From: Planomicrobium soli
GTDB taxonomy: Bacteria; Bacillota; Bacilli; Bacillales_A; Planococcaceae
Reading direction: 5' to 3'
Assembly (NCBI RefSeq): GCF_003014655.1
Contig: NZ_PYAT01000023.1
Location: forward strand, 1-38,111
DNA: 38,111 nucleotides
The notes below the pieces were generated by a model, which saw only the letters and a program-made list of their open reading frames with translations, had not been told where the DNA came from and did not search any database. The first letter of the stretch is position 1, and every line of letters starts with the position of its first letter. Made by a program: the position numbers and the translations under genes. Shown one piece after another: positions 25,471 to 38,111 of the stretch.

Positions 25471-26381
25471 TGGAAGATTTAACGATAGAAGTAACAGAAG
25501 AGATGGCTGGCGAACGCATCGACAAAGCGGTAGCATCCATCGATGAAGATTGGTCGCGCTCGCAAATCCAAAACTGGGTCAAAGAAGGCGCAGTAAAAGT
25601 CAATGGCGAAACGGTCAAGCCGAATTACAAAGTGCGTTTGGACGATGTTATTATTGTAACGCCTCCAGTTCTTGAAGAGTTGGATGTAGTGGCGGAGAAT
25701 TTATATTTACAGGTTGTTTATGAAGATCAGGACGTATTAGTCGTCAACAAACCGAAAGGTATGGTCGTCCATCCGGCCCCGGGCCATTCATCTGGAACGC
25801 TGGTTAACGGCTTGATGCATCATTGCACCGATCTCTCGGGCATTAATGGCGTTGTACGGCCGGGAATCGTCCACCGTATCGACAAAGACACGTCAGGCTT
25901 GTTGATGGTTGCGAAAAACGACGCTGCCCATACATCATTGGTGGATCAACTAGTGAAAAAAACGGTTACCCGAAAATATGTTGCTTTGGTTCACGGGCAT
26001 ATTCCGCATGACAAAGGGACAATCGATGCGCCAATAGCGCGTGATGCGAAAGAACGCCAAAATATGGCAGTTGTTGATAAAGGCAAGCATGCGGTTACGC
26101 ATTTCCGTGTTTTGGAGCGTTTCGGCAACTTTACGCTCGTAGAGTGCCGTCTTGAAACAGGACGCACACATCAAATCCGTGTCCATATGAAATATATCGG
26201 CTTCCCGCTTGTCGGTGATCCGAAATACGGGCCGAAGAAAACGATGGAAGTCGGCGGACAAGCGCTGCATGCGGAAGTGATCGGCTTTAATCACCCGAGA
26301 ACGGGCGAATACATGGAGTTTTCTGCGGAGCCGCCAGAAGAATTCGCGGAGCTTCTAGAATCTATTCGAAAGAAAGATTGA
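25470..26381 (+). CDS. rluD: RluD/RluA-family 23S rRNA pseudouridine synthase
   Basis: The enzyme isomerises uridine to pseudouridine in rRNA. It has 303 residues. The N-terminal S4 domain (about 12-60: ERIDKAVASIDEDWSRSQIQ) is followed by the RluA catalytic domain with HRIDKDTSGLLMVAKN starting at His135. The catalytic aspartate is Asp138. RKYVALVHG and LVECRLETGRTHQIRVHM are also typical. The precise rRNA target cannot be fixed from sequence; RluD-type helix 69 sites are the usual assignment for B. subtilis ylyB at this locus. It overlaps lspA by one base. Its TGA stop forms part of the -35 box of the pyr promoter. Confidence 0.88.
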   Translation: MEDLTIEVTEEMAGERIDKAVASIDEDWSRSQIQNWVKEGAVKVNGETVKPNYKVRLDDVIIVTPPVLEELDVVAENLYLQVVYEDQDVLVVNKPKGMVVHPAPGHSSGTLVNGLMHHCTDLSGINGVVRPGIVHRIDKDTSGLLMVAKNDAAHTSLVDQLVKKTVTRKYVALVHGHIPHDKGTIDAPIARDAKERQNMAVVDKGKHAVTHFRVLERFGNFTLVECRLETGRTHQIRVHMKYIGFPLVGDPKYGPKKTMEVGGQALHAEVIGFNHPRTGEYMEFSAEPPEEFAELLESIRKKD

Positions 26382-26407
26382 CAAAAGGTTCGACCTATCT
26401 ATATACT
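26378..26407 (+). promoter_or_regulatory. promoter of the pyr operon, overlapping the rluD stop
   Basis: A consensus TTGACA at 26378-26383 and TATACT at 26402-26407 are separated by 18 bases. The rluD stop TGA is 26379-26381, inside the -35 box. Transcription should start near 26414. Confidence 0.8.
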
Positions 26408-26413
26408 AAAAAC

Positions 26414-27109
<696 letters not shown>

Positions 27110-27132
27110 AGAGAGAATGGAGAGAGCACCCA

Positions 27133-28428
27133 GTGAATGAAACTGTTTTAGATGTACAAGACAAACCAAAAGCGGGGCAATGGATATCACTTAGTTTACA
27201 GCACATGTTTGCCATGTTCGGTGCAACAATCCTTGTTCCAACGCTAGTGAACTTAAGCCCGGCAATTGCACTGCTTACGAGCGGCATTGCAACACTCATC
27301 TTCATCCTGATTACACAATTTAAAGTGCCGGCATATCTTGGTTCTTCCTTCGCCTTTATTTTGCCGATAACAATCGCTACAGAATCAGGCGGAATTGGAT
27401 CAGCCATGATTGGAGCCATGTTCGTCTCACTTGTTTACGCCATCGTGTCGCTGATCATTTGGAAGACAGGTTATCAATGGCTCATGCGTTTACTACCGCC
27501 GATAGTTGTTGGTCCTGTAATTATTGTTATTGGATTGGCGTTATCTGGAACAGCGGTAGACATGGCAATGAATATTCCGGTCCCTGGGGTGCCTGGCGCT
27601 AAAGAATATAGTTTAATTCATTTTTCAGCAGCACTCGTAACATTATTTACAGCTATCATCTGTACAATTTATTTTAAAAACATTATTTCTTTAATGCCGG
27701 TATTAATTGGAATCATTGTAGGATATGCATATTCAGCAGCAGTGGGAATCATCAACTTTGCCCCAATTGCAAAAGCGAAATGGATTGCCGTTCCGGACTT
27801 CCTGATTCCTGGCGTCGATTATTCGTTCCAAGTCACGCCGACCCTGCTCTTCGTGATGGTGCCGATTGCAATTGTCACCATTTCAGAACACATCGGGCAC
27901 CAGCTTGTACTCGGTAAAGTAGTAGAGCGCAACTACATAAAAGATCCAGGGCTTCACCGCTCGATTCTAGGAGACGGCCTTGGAACTTTCATATCCTCCT
28001 TAATCGGAGGACCGCCGAAAACAACGTACGGCGAGAATATCGGCGTACTGGCCATCACGCGGGTCTACAGCATTTACGTCATCATCGGCGCAGCCGTATT
28101 CGCCATTTTCTTCTCGTTTGCCGGCAAGTTGATGGCAGCGATTGCGACAATCCCAACGGCTGTCCTTGGCGGAATATCAATCCTGCTTTTCGGAATCATC
28201 GCTTCTTCAGGCTTGCGGATGCTAGTGGACAACAACATCAACTTCGGCGACAAACGCAATCTGGTTATCGCATCGGTCATTCTGGTCATCGGAATCGGAG
28301 GAGCGAAAATTGAATTCAGCGAAACGTTCCAAATAGAAGGCATGGCACTCGCAGCCATTATCGGTGTTCTTCTGAACCTGGTCTTGCCGGGTCGCAATAA
28401 AAATGAAATAGATGACGGAACTAAATAA
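27133..28428 (+). CDS. pyrP: uracil permease
   Basis: PyrP imports uracil with protons (NCS2/UraA family). It has 431 residues and about 14 hydrophobic segments. Family blocks visible are SLQHMFAMFGATILVP at about 17-32, ATISEHIGHQ-like VTISEHIGHQLV with the substrate-binding glutamate, and the loop GGPPKTTYGENIGVLAITRV carrying the second glutamate. The start is GTG at 27133 with GGAGAG 8 bases upstream; no in-frame ATG lies nearby. Only 23 bases separate it from pyrR, so there is no attenuator between them. A PyrR attenuator follows it. Confidence 0.93.
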   Translation: MNETVLDVQDKPKAGQWISLSLQHMFAMFGATILVPTLVNLSPAIALLTSGIATLIFILITQFKVPAYLGSSFAFILPITIATESGGIGSAMIGAMFVSLVYAIVSLIIWKTGYQWLMRLLPPIVVGPVIIVIGLALSGTAVDMAMNIPVPGVPGAKEYSLIHFSAALVTLFTAIICTIYFKNIISLMPVLIGIIVGYAYSAAVGIINFAPIAKAKWIAVPDFLIPGVDYSFQVTPTLLFVMVPIAIVTISEHIGHQLVLGKVVERNYIKDPGLHRSILGDGLGTFISSLIGGPPKTTYGENIGVLAITRVYSIYVIIGAAVFAIFFSFAGKLMAAIATIPTAVLGGISILLFGIIASSGLRMLVDNNINFGDKRNLVIASVILVIGIGGAKIEFSETFQIEGMALAAIIGVLLNLVLPGRNKNEIDDGTK

Positions 28429-28433
28429 TACAC

Positions 28434-28535
28434 CTTTTAATGAATTGTCCAGAGAGGCATGGAAAGGAATGGGTAAGGGCGGATTCTGCCCTTATTTCCT
28501 CACACCTTCCTGCCTCTGGGAAGGTGTTTTTTTAT
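28434..28535 (+). ncRNA. PyrR-dependent attenuator 2, between pyrP and pyrB
   Basis: A second PyrR-binding core, TCCAGAGAGGC, is at 28448-28458. The segment CAGAG(A)GGCA(T)GGAA(A)GG is almost fully complementary to the terminator's 5' arm and loop (CCTTCCTGCCTCTG). The same binding-loop-or-antiterminator switch as in the leader is therefore expected. An extra hairpin AAGGGC/GCCCTT lies between (about 28471-28490). Confidence 0.88.
28503..28533 (+). terminator. conditional terminator of pyr attenuator 2
   Basis: CACCTTCC (28503-28510) pairs with GGAAGGTG (28519-28526), followed by seven T. Confidence 0.88.
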
Positions 28536-28553
28536 AGGAAAGGGAGGATCAAC

Positions 28554-29423
28554 ATGCCAAACTTAGTGGCGATGAACGACTTAGACAACAAGACAATCAT
28601 GCATCTGCTTGAACGTGCAGAAGAGTATCAGCGGGGCGAACGTACGCCAGTGGCTGGAACAATCGTGAATTTATTCTTCGAACCAAGTACGCGCACAAAA
28701 ATGAGCTTTGAAATGGCCCAGCATAAAATGGGCTTGACAGTTCTGCCATTTGAAACCACCTTTTCTAGTGTGTTAAAAGGAGAAACGCTTTACGATACGG
28801 TAAAAACGCTCGAGGCGATCGGCGTGAACGGCGTAGTCATCCGCCACGGGGAAGAAGAATACTATAAAGAACTGGCAAACTGCCAGATATCTGTCATCAA
28901 TGGCGGAGATGGATCTGGCCAGCACCCGACACAGTCATTGCTCGATTTGTTCACGATCTATCAAGAGTTCGGAAGGATTGAAGGCCTTCACGTTACGATC
29001 GTTGGTGATATCGCCCACAGCAGGGTCGCGAAATCAAACGCAGCAGCGCTAAAAATGCTTGGCGCCCATGTTACATTTGTTTGTCCTAAAGTATGGAGCG
29101 GAAAGTACGAGACATCCCAGAATATCGACGACTATATTGAACATACAGACGTAGTTATGCTGCTGCGGGTTCAGCACGAACGCCATGCAGGGTCTGAGCT
29201 GTTTTCAAAAGAACGGTACCACGAAAAATACGGCTTGACTGAAAAACGCGAGCGTAAAATGAAGCCTTCGGCTATCATTATGCACCCGGCGCCAATCAAC
29301 CGCGGGGTGGAAATCGCCGACTCGCTTGTTGAATGCGAGCGGTCACGAATCTTTAAACAAATGGCAAACGGTGTGTTTGTCCGGATGGCAGTACTTGAAT
29401 ATGCATTGAAAGGGAGAGAATGA
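28554..29423 (+). CDS. pyrB: aspartate carbamoyltransferase catalytic subunit
   Basis: PyrB joins carbamoyl phosphate and aspartate, the committed step of pyrimidine synthesis. It has 289 residues, slightly shorter than the 300-odd usual in the family. The carbamoyl-phosphate motif [13 protein letters not shown] has S45-[18 protein letters not shown] and the C-terminal [11 protein letters not shown] with the aspartate-loop signature are intact. ATG 28554 follows AGGGAGG; the frame is open upstream into the attenuator, but that extension would translate the terminator. No regulatory pyrI gene is present, as normal for bacilli. Confidence 0.95.
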   Translation: MPNLVAMNDLDNKTIMHLLERAEEYQRGERTPVAGTIVNLFFEPSTRTKMSFEMAQHKMGLTVLPFETTFSSVLKGETLYDTVKTLEAIGVNGVVIRHGEEEYYKELANCQISVINGGDGSGQHPTQSLLDLFTIYQEFGRIEGLHVTIVGDIAHSRVAKSNAAALKMLGAHVTFVCPKVWSGKYETSQNIDDYIEHTDVVMLLRVQHERHAGSELFSKERYHEKYGLTEKRERKMKPSAIIMHPAPINRGVEIADSLVECERSRIFKQMANGVFVRMAVLEYALKGRE

Positions 29424-29425
29424 GA

Positions 29426-30703
29426 ATGAACTTATTCATTAAAAATGTAAACATGCTGGAAAACGGAGAATTGGCTCCAACGAATATCCGAATTGCAAAC
29501 GGCCAAATCGAAGAAATCGGCATTGGGCTCTCCCCGCAAGGAGAACAAGAAATTGACGGCAATGGCCGGATGATCGCACCGGGATTTGTAGATGTTCACG
29601 TGCATTTGCGTGAACCAGGCGGCGAGCAAAAAGAAACGATCGAAAGCGGAACTCAATCGGCGGCAAGAGGCGGCTTCACAACCATATGTGCAATGCCGAA
29701 TACACGCCCGGTACCAGATACGATTGATAATTTGGAACGCGTCAACGCTTTGATCGAAAAAAATGCGCTTATCCGAGTTTTGCCGTACGCTTCCATCTCC
29801 ATCCGGGAAGCAGGAAAAGAAAGAACAAACTTGACCGAATTGAAAGAACACGGCGCATTCGCTTTTACAGATGATGGTGTCGGGATTCAACAAGCAGGCA
29901 TGATGTATGAAACCATGCAGGACGCAGCAACACTTGATATGACAGTAGTAGCGCATTGTGAAGACAATTCATTGATCTACGACGGCGTCATGCACGAAGG
30001 AAAACGCAGTGCTGAACTTGGCCTTAAAGGAATTCCTTCCATTGCAGAGTCGGTACATATTGCCCGCGACATCCTGCTTGCTGAAGCAGCAGGCGCCCAT
30101 TATCATGTTTGCCATATCAGCACAAAAGAATCGGTACGGGTGGTACGGGATGCAAAACGTGCAGGTGTGCGAGTGACTACGGAAGTTTGCCCACATCATT
30201 TACTGCTGAACGAAGACGATATTCCGGGGGATGACGCCAACTGGAAGATGAATCCGCCGCTTCGCTCGAAAGAAGATGTTGAAGCGCTTCACGAAGGGTT
30301 GCTTGACGGAACGATCGATTTTATTGTGACAGACCATGCACCCCATACATTAGAAGAAAAATCCAACGGCATGGACAAAGCGCCGTTCGGTATTGTCGGA
30401 TTGGAAACAGCGTTTCCGCTTTTGTACACGCACTACGTAGAGACCGGCAAATGGACACTTCAGCAGCTGATCGACTGGATGACGGTCAAGCCGAGCGAAA
30501 CCTTCAACTTGCCTTATGGAAAAATTGAAAAAGGCCAGACGGCAGACTTGGTACTGCTTGATTTGGAAAAAGAGCAGGAAATTAAAGTAGAAGACTTTTT
30601 ATCAAAAGGGAAAAATACCCCATTCGGCGGCTGGAACTGCAAAGGCTGGCCAGCAATGACGATTTTCGGTGGACAAATTGTTTGGCAGGAGGAGACGAAT
30701 TGA
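29426..30703 (+). CDS. pyrC: dihydroorotase
   Basis: PyrC cyclises carbamoyl aspartate to dihydroorotate. It is a class I (about 45 kDa) zinc amidohydrolase of 425 residues. The metal motif is H58-V-H60 in [10 protein letters not shown], with Arg62 contacting substrate. [21 protein letters not shown] and the catalytic aspartate in [12 protein letters not shown] complete the site. Two start codons are possible: ATG 29420 overlaps the pyrB stop, but GGGAG (29412-29416) is too close to it. ATG 29426 has normal spacing and is preferred. The stop overlaps the carA start. Confidence 0.94.
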   Translation: MNLFIKNVNMLENGELAPTNIRIANGQIEEIGIGLSPQGEQEIDGNGRMIAPGFVDVHVHLREPGGEQKETIESGTQSAARGGFTTICAMPNTRPVPDTIDNLERVNALIEKNALIRVLPYASISIREAGKERTNLTELKEHGAFAFTDDGVGIQQAGMMYETMQDAATLDMTVVAHCEDNSLIYDGVMHEGKRSAELGLKGIPSIAESVHIARDILLAEAAGAHYHVCHISTKESVRVVRDAKRAGVRVTTEVCPHHLLLNEDDIPGDDANWKMNPPLRSKEDVEALHEGLLDGTIDFIVTDHAPHTLEEKSNGMDKAPFGIVGLETAFPLLYTHYVETGKWTLQQLIDWMTVKPSETFNLPYGKIEKGQTADLVLLDLEKEQEIKVEDFLSKGKNTPFGGWNCKGWPAMTIFGGQIVWQEETN

Positions 30704-31797
30704 TGAAACGTTATTTGATCTTAGAAGATGGAACCGTATTTGAAGGAAAAGCATTTGGCAGCGAGCAAGCTTCAGTAGGCGAAATCGTTTTTAATACAAG
30801 CATGACGGGATACCAGGAAATCTTATCAGATCCTTCTTACTGCGGACAGATCGTTACAATGACTTACCCGATGATCGGCAATTACGGCATCAATAGCGAT
30901 GACTTTGAATCCATCTCTCCTGCAGTAAAAGGGCTGGTAGTACGCGAACTGGCTGAATTTCCATCCAACTTCAGAAGCAACTCGACACTTGATGAACTGT
31001 TCCGGACAAAGAATATTCCAGGAATCTCAGATATCGATACGCGGAAATTAACGCGATTGATCCGCTCAAAAGGCGCAATCAAAGGCATTTTGACTGCAGC
31101 AGGAGAAGAAGTGGATGTTGAAAAAGTGGTTCAGAAATTGACGAAAGTTGAAATGCCGAGAGACCAAGTGGCTCAAGTATCCACTGCCCGCCCTTATCCA
31201 AGCCCGGGACGCGGCAAACGCGTTGTCCTGATCGATTACGGCATGAAGCATGGTATTCTGCGCGAACTGAACAACCGCGATTGCGATGTTATCGTTGTGC
31301 CTTATAACACAACATCAAAAGAAATTCTGGCATGGGGACCGGACGGCGTCATGTTGTCGAACGGACCGGGAGACCCGAAAGACGTGGAAGAGTGTGTCCA
31401 GGTAGTGCGGGAACTTCTTGGCAAAGTGCCGGTTTTCGGGATTTGCCTTGGGCATCAGTTGTTCGCCCGAGCTTGTGGAGCAGATACGTATAAATTGAAA
31501 TTCGGCCATCGCGGAGGAAACCATCCGGTGACCGATCTTACAACAGGCCGCGTAGAAATCACATCCCAAAACCATGGCTACTCAGTGGATGAAAATACAT
31601 TGCAGGGAACACGCCTGGCAGTTACCCATACGGCGTTGAATGACAGCACAATCGAAGGATTAAAGCATATCGATTACCCGGCTTTCACAGTTCAGTACCA
31701 CCCGGAATCTTCGCCAGGACCGGAAGATTCAAACTACTTATTTGACCGTTTTATCGAAATGATGAGCGCAAACCGGAAGGAGCAGCAATATGCCTAA
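30703..31797 (+). CDS. carA: carbamoyl-phosphate synthase small (glutaminase) subunit
   Basis: CarA releases ammonia from glutamine and channels it to CarB. It has 364 residues, identical in length to the B. subtilis pyrimidine-specific PyrAA. The N-terminal CPSase-S domain ([21 protein letters not shown]) precedes a class I glutamine amidotransferase with nucleophile Cys248 in [10 protein letters not shown] and the His-Glu pair in [16 protein letters not shown] 30703 shares a base with the pyrC stop, and GGAGGAG lies upstream. Being inside the pyr operon, it is likely the UMP-controlled rather than arginine-controlled enzyme. Confidence 0.95.
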   Translation: MKRYLILEDGTVFEGKAFGSEQASVGEIVFNTSMTGYQEILSDPSYCGQIVTMTYPMIGNYGINSDDFESISPAVKGLVVRELAEFPSNFRSNSTLDELFRTKNIPGISDIDTRKLTRLIRSKGAIKGILTAAGEEVDVEKVVQKLTKVEMPRDQVAQVSTARPYPSPGRGKRVVLIDYGMKHGILRELNNRDCDVIVVPYNTTSKEILAWGPDGVMLSNGPGDPKDVEECVQVVRELLGKVPVFGICLGHQLFARACGADTYKLKFGHRGGNHPVTDLTTGRVEITSQNHGYSVDENTLQGTRLAVTHTALNDSTIEGLKHIDYPAFTVQYHPESSPGPEDSNYLFDRFIEMMSANRKEQQYA

Positions 31798-34700
31798 AAG
31801 ACAAGACATTCAAACTATACTAGTAATCGGTTCAGGGCCGATCATCATCGGGCAGGCTGCCGAATTTGACTATGCAGGGACGCAAGCGTGCCTAGCGTTA
31901 AAAGAAGAAGGATATCGTGTTGTGTTGATCAATTCGAATCCAGCGACCATCATGACGGATACGGAAATTGCCGATAAAGTATATATCGAGCCAATCACAT
32001 TAGATTTTGTCAGCCGCATTCTCCGCAAAGAACGTCCGGATGCTTTGCTGCCGACACTTGGCGGGCAGACAGGTTTGAATATGGCGATTGAACTGCATGA
32101 ATCGGGAATCCTGGACGAGCTGGGAATCGAAATTCTTGGGACAAAATTGGAAGCCATCCATAAAGCGGAAGACCGCGACTTGTTCCGTACCTTAATGAAT
32201 GAATTGGGCGAACCAGTGCCGGATTCAGACATCATCCATAACATGGAAGAAGCAAAAGCATTTGTAGCCCGCATCGGCTATCCGGTTATCGTTCGGCCGG
32301 CATTCACACTTGGCGGCACAGGCGGCGGTATTTGCCATAACGATGAAGATCTTCAGGAGATTGTAACAAGCGGCTTGAAATACAGCCCGGTAACGCAGTG
32401 CCTTCTCGAAAAATCAATTGCCGGTTTTAAAGAAGTCGAATATGAAGTGATGCGCGATGCGAATGATACCGCAATCGTAGTATGCAACATGGAGAACTTT
32501 GACCCTGTCGGCATCCATACGGGAGATTCAATCGTTGTGGCACCAAGCCAGACTTTGTCTGATCGCGAATACCAAATGCTGCGCAATGTTTCATTGAAAA
32601 TCATCCGAGCCCTTAAAATCGAAGGCGGCTGCAATGTCCAGCTAGCGCTTGACCCTAACAGCTTCCAATACTACATTATTGAAGTGAATCCGCGCGTCAG
32701 CCGCTCATCCGCTCTTGCTTCTAAAGCGACAGGCTATCCGATTGCCAAGCTTGCTGCAAAAATCGCTGTTGGACTGACGCTCGACGAAATGATCAATCCG
32801 GTAACAGGACGCACATACGCTGCTTTCGAACCCGCACTTGATTATATAGTAGCTAAAATTCCGCGCTGGCCGTTTGATAAGTTCGAATCCGCTAAACGCA
32901 ACTTGGGTACGCAAATGAAAGCGACCGGCGAAGTAATGGCGATGGGCCGCAATTTTGAAGAAGCCATATTGAAAGCAGTCCGTTCTCTAGAAACAGGTCA
33001 ATTTCATCTGGAATTGAAAAATGCCGACGCAATGAGCGACGAGTGGATCGAGAAACGCATCCGCCGCGCTGGCGATGAGCGCTTGTTCTTTATCGGCGAA
33101 GCGCTTCGCCGCGGCGTAACGATTGAGACGATCCATGACTGGAGCCAGATCGACTTATTTTTCTTGATGAAGTTGCAGAATATCGTGCAATATGAAGCAG
33201 TGTTAGCGGAAAATCCGTTCGACTATGCAACCGCAAAAAAAGCGAAACGTATCGGCTTTGCCGACCGCACCATTGCTAAACTTTGGAATACAGCAGAACA
33301 AGAAGTATACAACTGGCGCAAAGAGCAAAAAATAATACCTGTCTATAAAATGGTGGACACATGTGCAGCTGAATTTGAATCGGAAACACCATATTTCTAT
33401 GGCACGTATGAAGATGAAAACGAGTCGATTCGCACGGAGAAAGAAAGTGTCATCGTTCTGGGATCAGGGCCGATCCGCATCGGACAGGGCGTTGAATTTG
33501 ATTACGCTACGGTACACTCAGTAAGGGCAATCAAAGAAGCAGGCTACGAAGCCATCATCATCAACAACAACCCGGAAACCGTTTCGACGGACTTCTCAAT
33601 TTCCGATAAATTATATTTCGAACCGCTGACAATTGAAGACGTCATGCATATCGTCGATTTGGAGCAGCCGAAAGGCGTAGTCGTCCAGTTTGGCGGACAG
33701 ACGGCCATCAACTTGGCGGAGAAACTGGAACAAAACGGTGTGAAGATTCTTGGAACATCGCTGGAAGACATCGACCGTGCGGAAAACCGCAACAAATTCG
33801 AAGCGGCTTTGCACGAAATCGGCATTCCTCAGCCTCTTGGAAAAACCGCTACAAATGCAGCAGAAGCGGTAACAATCGCTGAAGAAATCGGTTACCCGGT
33901 ACTTGTACGCCCTTCGTATGTTCTCGGCGGACGCGCAATGGAGATCGTCTACAAAGAAAAAGACTTGCGCTACTATATGGAGCATGCAGTGGAAGCAAGC
34001 CCGGAACATCCGGTTCTTGTTGACCGGTACTTGACCGGAATCGAACTCGAGGTTGACGCGATTTCAGACGGTGAGAATGTTCTGATTCCAGGAATTATGG
34101 AACACATCGAACGCGCAGGAGTCCACTCAGGTGACTCTATCGCGGTATATCCGACACAGAACATCACACAGGCTCAACTGGACACGCTTGTTGATTACAC
34201 GACGCGTCTTGCAAAAGGCTTGAACATCATCGGCCTGTTGAATATCCAATACGTCATCTCAAAAGGTGAAGTCTTTGTAATCGAAGTAAATCCACGGTCA
34301 AGCCGGACGGTTCCTTTCATGAGCAAAATTACGAATATCCCGATGGCAAACATCGCGACAAAAGCGATTCTGGGACAAAACATCGTCGAACAAGGCTTCA
34401 CCCCTGGACTTGCACCGCTGTCAAAAGGTGTCTACGTGAAAGTGCCGGTATTCTCGTTTGCGAAACTTAGAAGAGTGGATATCACGCTCGGGCCGGAAAT
34501 GAAATCGACCGGAGAAGTCATGGGCAAAGACATCACGCTTGAAAAAGCGTTGTATAAAGGTTTGGCTGCTGCCGGTATGGAAGTGAAAGACCACGGCTGC
34601 GTCTTGATGACGGTATCGGATAAAGACAAAGAAGAAGCGGTGGGCTTGGCGAAGCGCTTCAAAGCGATCGGCTATCACATCATGGCTACAGAAGGAACAT

Positions 34701-34974
34701 CAAAAACATTGGAGCAAGCAGGAATCCGCGTGACGCCAATCGGCAAAATCGGAGCAGAAGGCAAAACCTTGCTTGATGTGATCCAAAACGGTGAAGCGCA
34801 ACTGATCATCAATACGCTGACAAAAGGAAAACAGCCAGAGCGTGATGGTTTCCGCATCCGTCGTGAGAGTGTGGAAAATGGTATACCGTGCATGACTTCG
34901 CTTGATACAGCCGAAGCGATGCTTCGCGTAATTGAGTCGATGACATTCTCGGCTGAAGAAATGGGTGCTGGCGT

Positions 34975-34978
<4 letters not shown>
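31790..34978 (+). CDS. carB: carbamoyl-phosphate synthase large subunit
   Basis: CarB makes carbamoyl phosphate from bicarbonate, ammonia and two ATP. It has 1062 residues and the expected internal duplication. Each half begins with a similar strand-loop ([20 protein letters not shown] near 12-31 and [20 protein letters not shown] near 557-576). Each half has an ATP-grasp fold ([24 protein letters not shown]) and an EVNPR metal motif. The C-terminal MGS-like domain (about 930-1062) is the allosteric region. The start lies 8 bases inside carA and the stop overlaps pyrK (ATGA). Confidence 0.96.
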
Positions 34979-37335
<2,357 letters not shown>

Positions 37336-37339
<4 letters not shown>

Positions 37340-37971
37340 AAAGAGAAATAGCGAGACACTTACTTAGTATCGGAGCAGTAGAGCTCCGCCCTCAAGAGCC
37401 ATTTACCTGGGCATCGGGCATCAAATCACCGATTTATTGCGATAACCGTTTAACGATGTCGTATCCGGCAGTGCGCAAAGAAATCGCCAAAGGACTGGCC
37501 GAATTGATCGAGCAGTATTACGGGGAATGCGAAGTGGTGGCAGGAACGGCAACTGCAGGTATTCCGCACGCAGCTTGGGTAAGTGACCTGTTGGAACTGC
37601 CAATGATTTATGTACGTTCGAAAGCGAAAGAGCACGGGCAGGGCAACATGATTGAAGGAAAAGTGGTAGCTGGCCAAAAAGTGGTCGTCGTCGAAGATTT
37701 AATCTCAAAAGGCGGTTCGGTTTTGCAGGCAGCGGAAGCATTAGAAGCAGCCGGATTTGACGTGCTTGGCATCGTCGCCATTTTCACTTACGATTTGCCG
37801 CAGTCAGTCGAAGCTATTACAGAAGCAGGCTTTATGTTCCATACCTTGACGGATTTCCCATCGCTTGTAGAAGAAGCAATCAGCACAGGCGCCATCCGCG
37901 AAGAAGACATGCCGATGCTCGCTGATTGGCATGAAAGTTTAAAAGCCGGCACTTTGAAGAGTGAGTCGTAA
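37336..37971 (+). CDS. pyrE: orotate phosphoribosyltransferase
   Basis: PyrE joins orotate to PRPP to give OMP. It has 211 residues. The PRPP motif [17 protein letters not shown] lies near 116-132, and the catalytic loop region has [31 protein letters not shown] at about 24-39 is the family's substrate segment. ATG 37336 overlaps the pyrF stop as ATGA; in-frame residues before it belong to pyrF. It is the last gene of the operon. No convincing terminator of its own follows. Confidence 0.95.
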
Positions 37972-38029
37972 CGCATATTAAATCTAGTTAAAACAACAAA
38001 AAGTACATGGCCTATTTAGAGTGACCCAA
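37972..38029. other. short non-coding spacer after pyrE
   Basis: This AT-rich stretch shows no hairpin with a T run, no promoter and no gene. Confidence 0.5.
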
Positions 38030-38111
38030 TAAAATGAGACAAGGAAAAAACACCGCCATCGTCGTATGTAGTCACAACGACAATTATGGAGGTGTTTTTC
38101 TGTATGGAGAT
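38030..38111 (+). mobile_element. possible left end of an insertion sequence, running off the window
   Basis: From about 38030 the sequence (TGACCCAATAAAATGAGACA) looks like an IS terminus. A long imperfect inverted repeat (38044-38100) follows: GAAAAAACACCGCCAT pairs with ATGGAGGTGTTTTTC and GTCGT (38061-38065) with ACGAC (38077-38081). GGAGG (38088-38092) then precedes ATG 38104, perhaps the transposase start. The call rests on appearance only; the family is not recognised with certainty. Confidence 0.35.

Noticed and set aside
28440..28553. N-terminal extension of pyrB by 38 codons
   Set aside because: It translates through the PyrR attenuator terminator; ATG 28554 has a strong ribosome-binding site.

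Overview
The window is a stretch of chromosome from a low-to-moderate-GC Firmicute. Gene order and protein character point to the Planococcaceae, most likely a non-sporulating Planococcus-like organism; this is inference, as no 16S is present. The order follows the Bacillus subtilis chromosome from ylbQ to pyrE, but every sporulation gene of that segment is missing: spoVD, spoVE and spoIIGA-sigE-sigG. The genes murE, murG, murB, a ylmD homologue and ylyA are also absent. All complete genes lie on the + strand.

Layout. (1) 1-272: the 3' end of an IS1182-type transposase gene and a strong hairpin. (2) 401-3543: a three-gene biotin-dependent acyl-CoA carboxylase operon (biotin carboxylase, short biotin carrier, carboxyltransferase) resembling B. 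subtilis yngH-yngHB-yngE. (3) 3622-6730: panE, a small membrane protein (DUF3397-like) and bshC, for coenzyme A and bacillithiol synthesis. (4) 6822-18630: a compact division and cell-wall cluster, mraZ-rsmH-ftsL-pbpB-mraY-murD-divIB-DUF881-DUF881-sbp-ftsA-ftsZ, headed by three MraZ boxes and closed by a terminator. (5) 18698-21654: ylmE-sepF-ylmG-ylmH-divIVA, division-site and septum proteins. (6) 21651-24792: ileS behind an isoleucine T-box riboswitch. (7) 24957-26381: lspA and rluD. (8) 26378-37971: the complete pyrimidine operon pyrR-pyrP-pyrB-pyrC-carA-carB-pyrK-pyrD-pyrF-pyrE with two PyrR attenuators. (9) 37972-38111: a short spacer and what looks like the left end of another insertion element.

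How the genes work together. RsmH, FtsL, PBP2B, MraY, MurD, DivIB, FtsA and FtsZ build and drive the divisome. SepF, YlmG, YlmH and DivIVA position and support the septum. The pyr operon encodes all six steps from bicarbonate and glutamine to UMP, plus uracil uptake, and its regulator PyrR attenuates transcription when UMP is high. IleS is controlled by tRNA charging.

Novelty. This is almost entirely conserved housekeeping DNA, and I found no undescribed system. The points worth a second look are regulatory: phased MraZ boxes, two -35 boxes that overlap stop codons of the upstream gene, loss of one of the three pyr attenuators, terminators placed so close to the next gene that read-through seems needed, and the absence of sporulation genes from an otherwise Bacillus-like order. 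Both ends of the window fall in insertion-sequence-like DNA.
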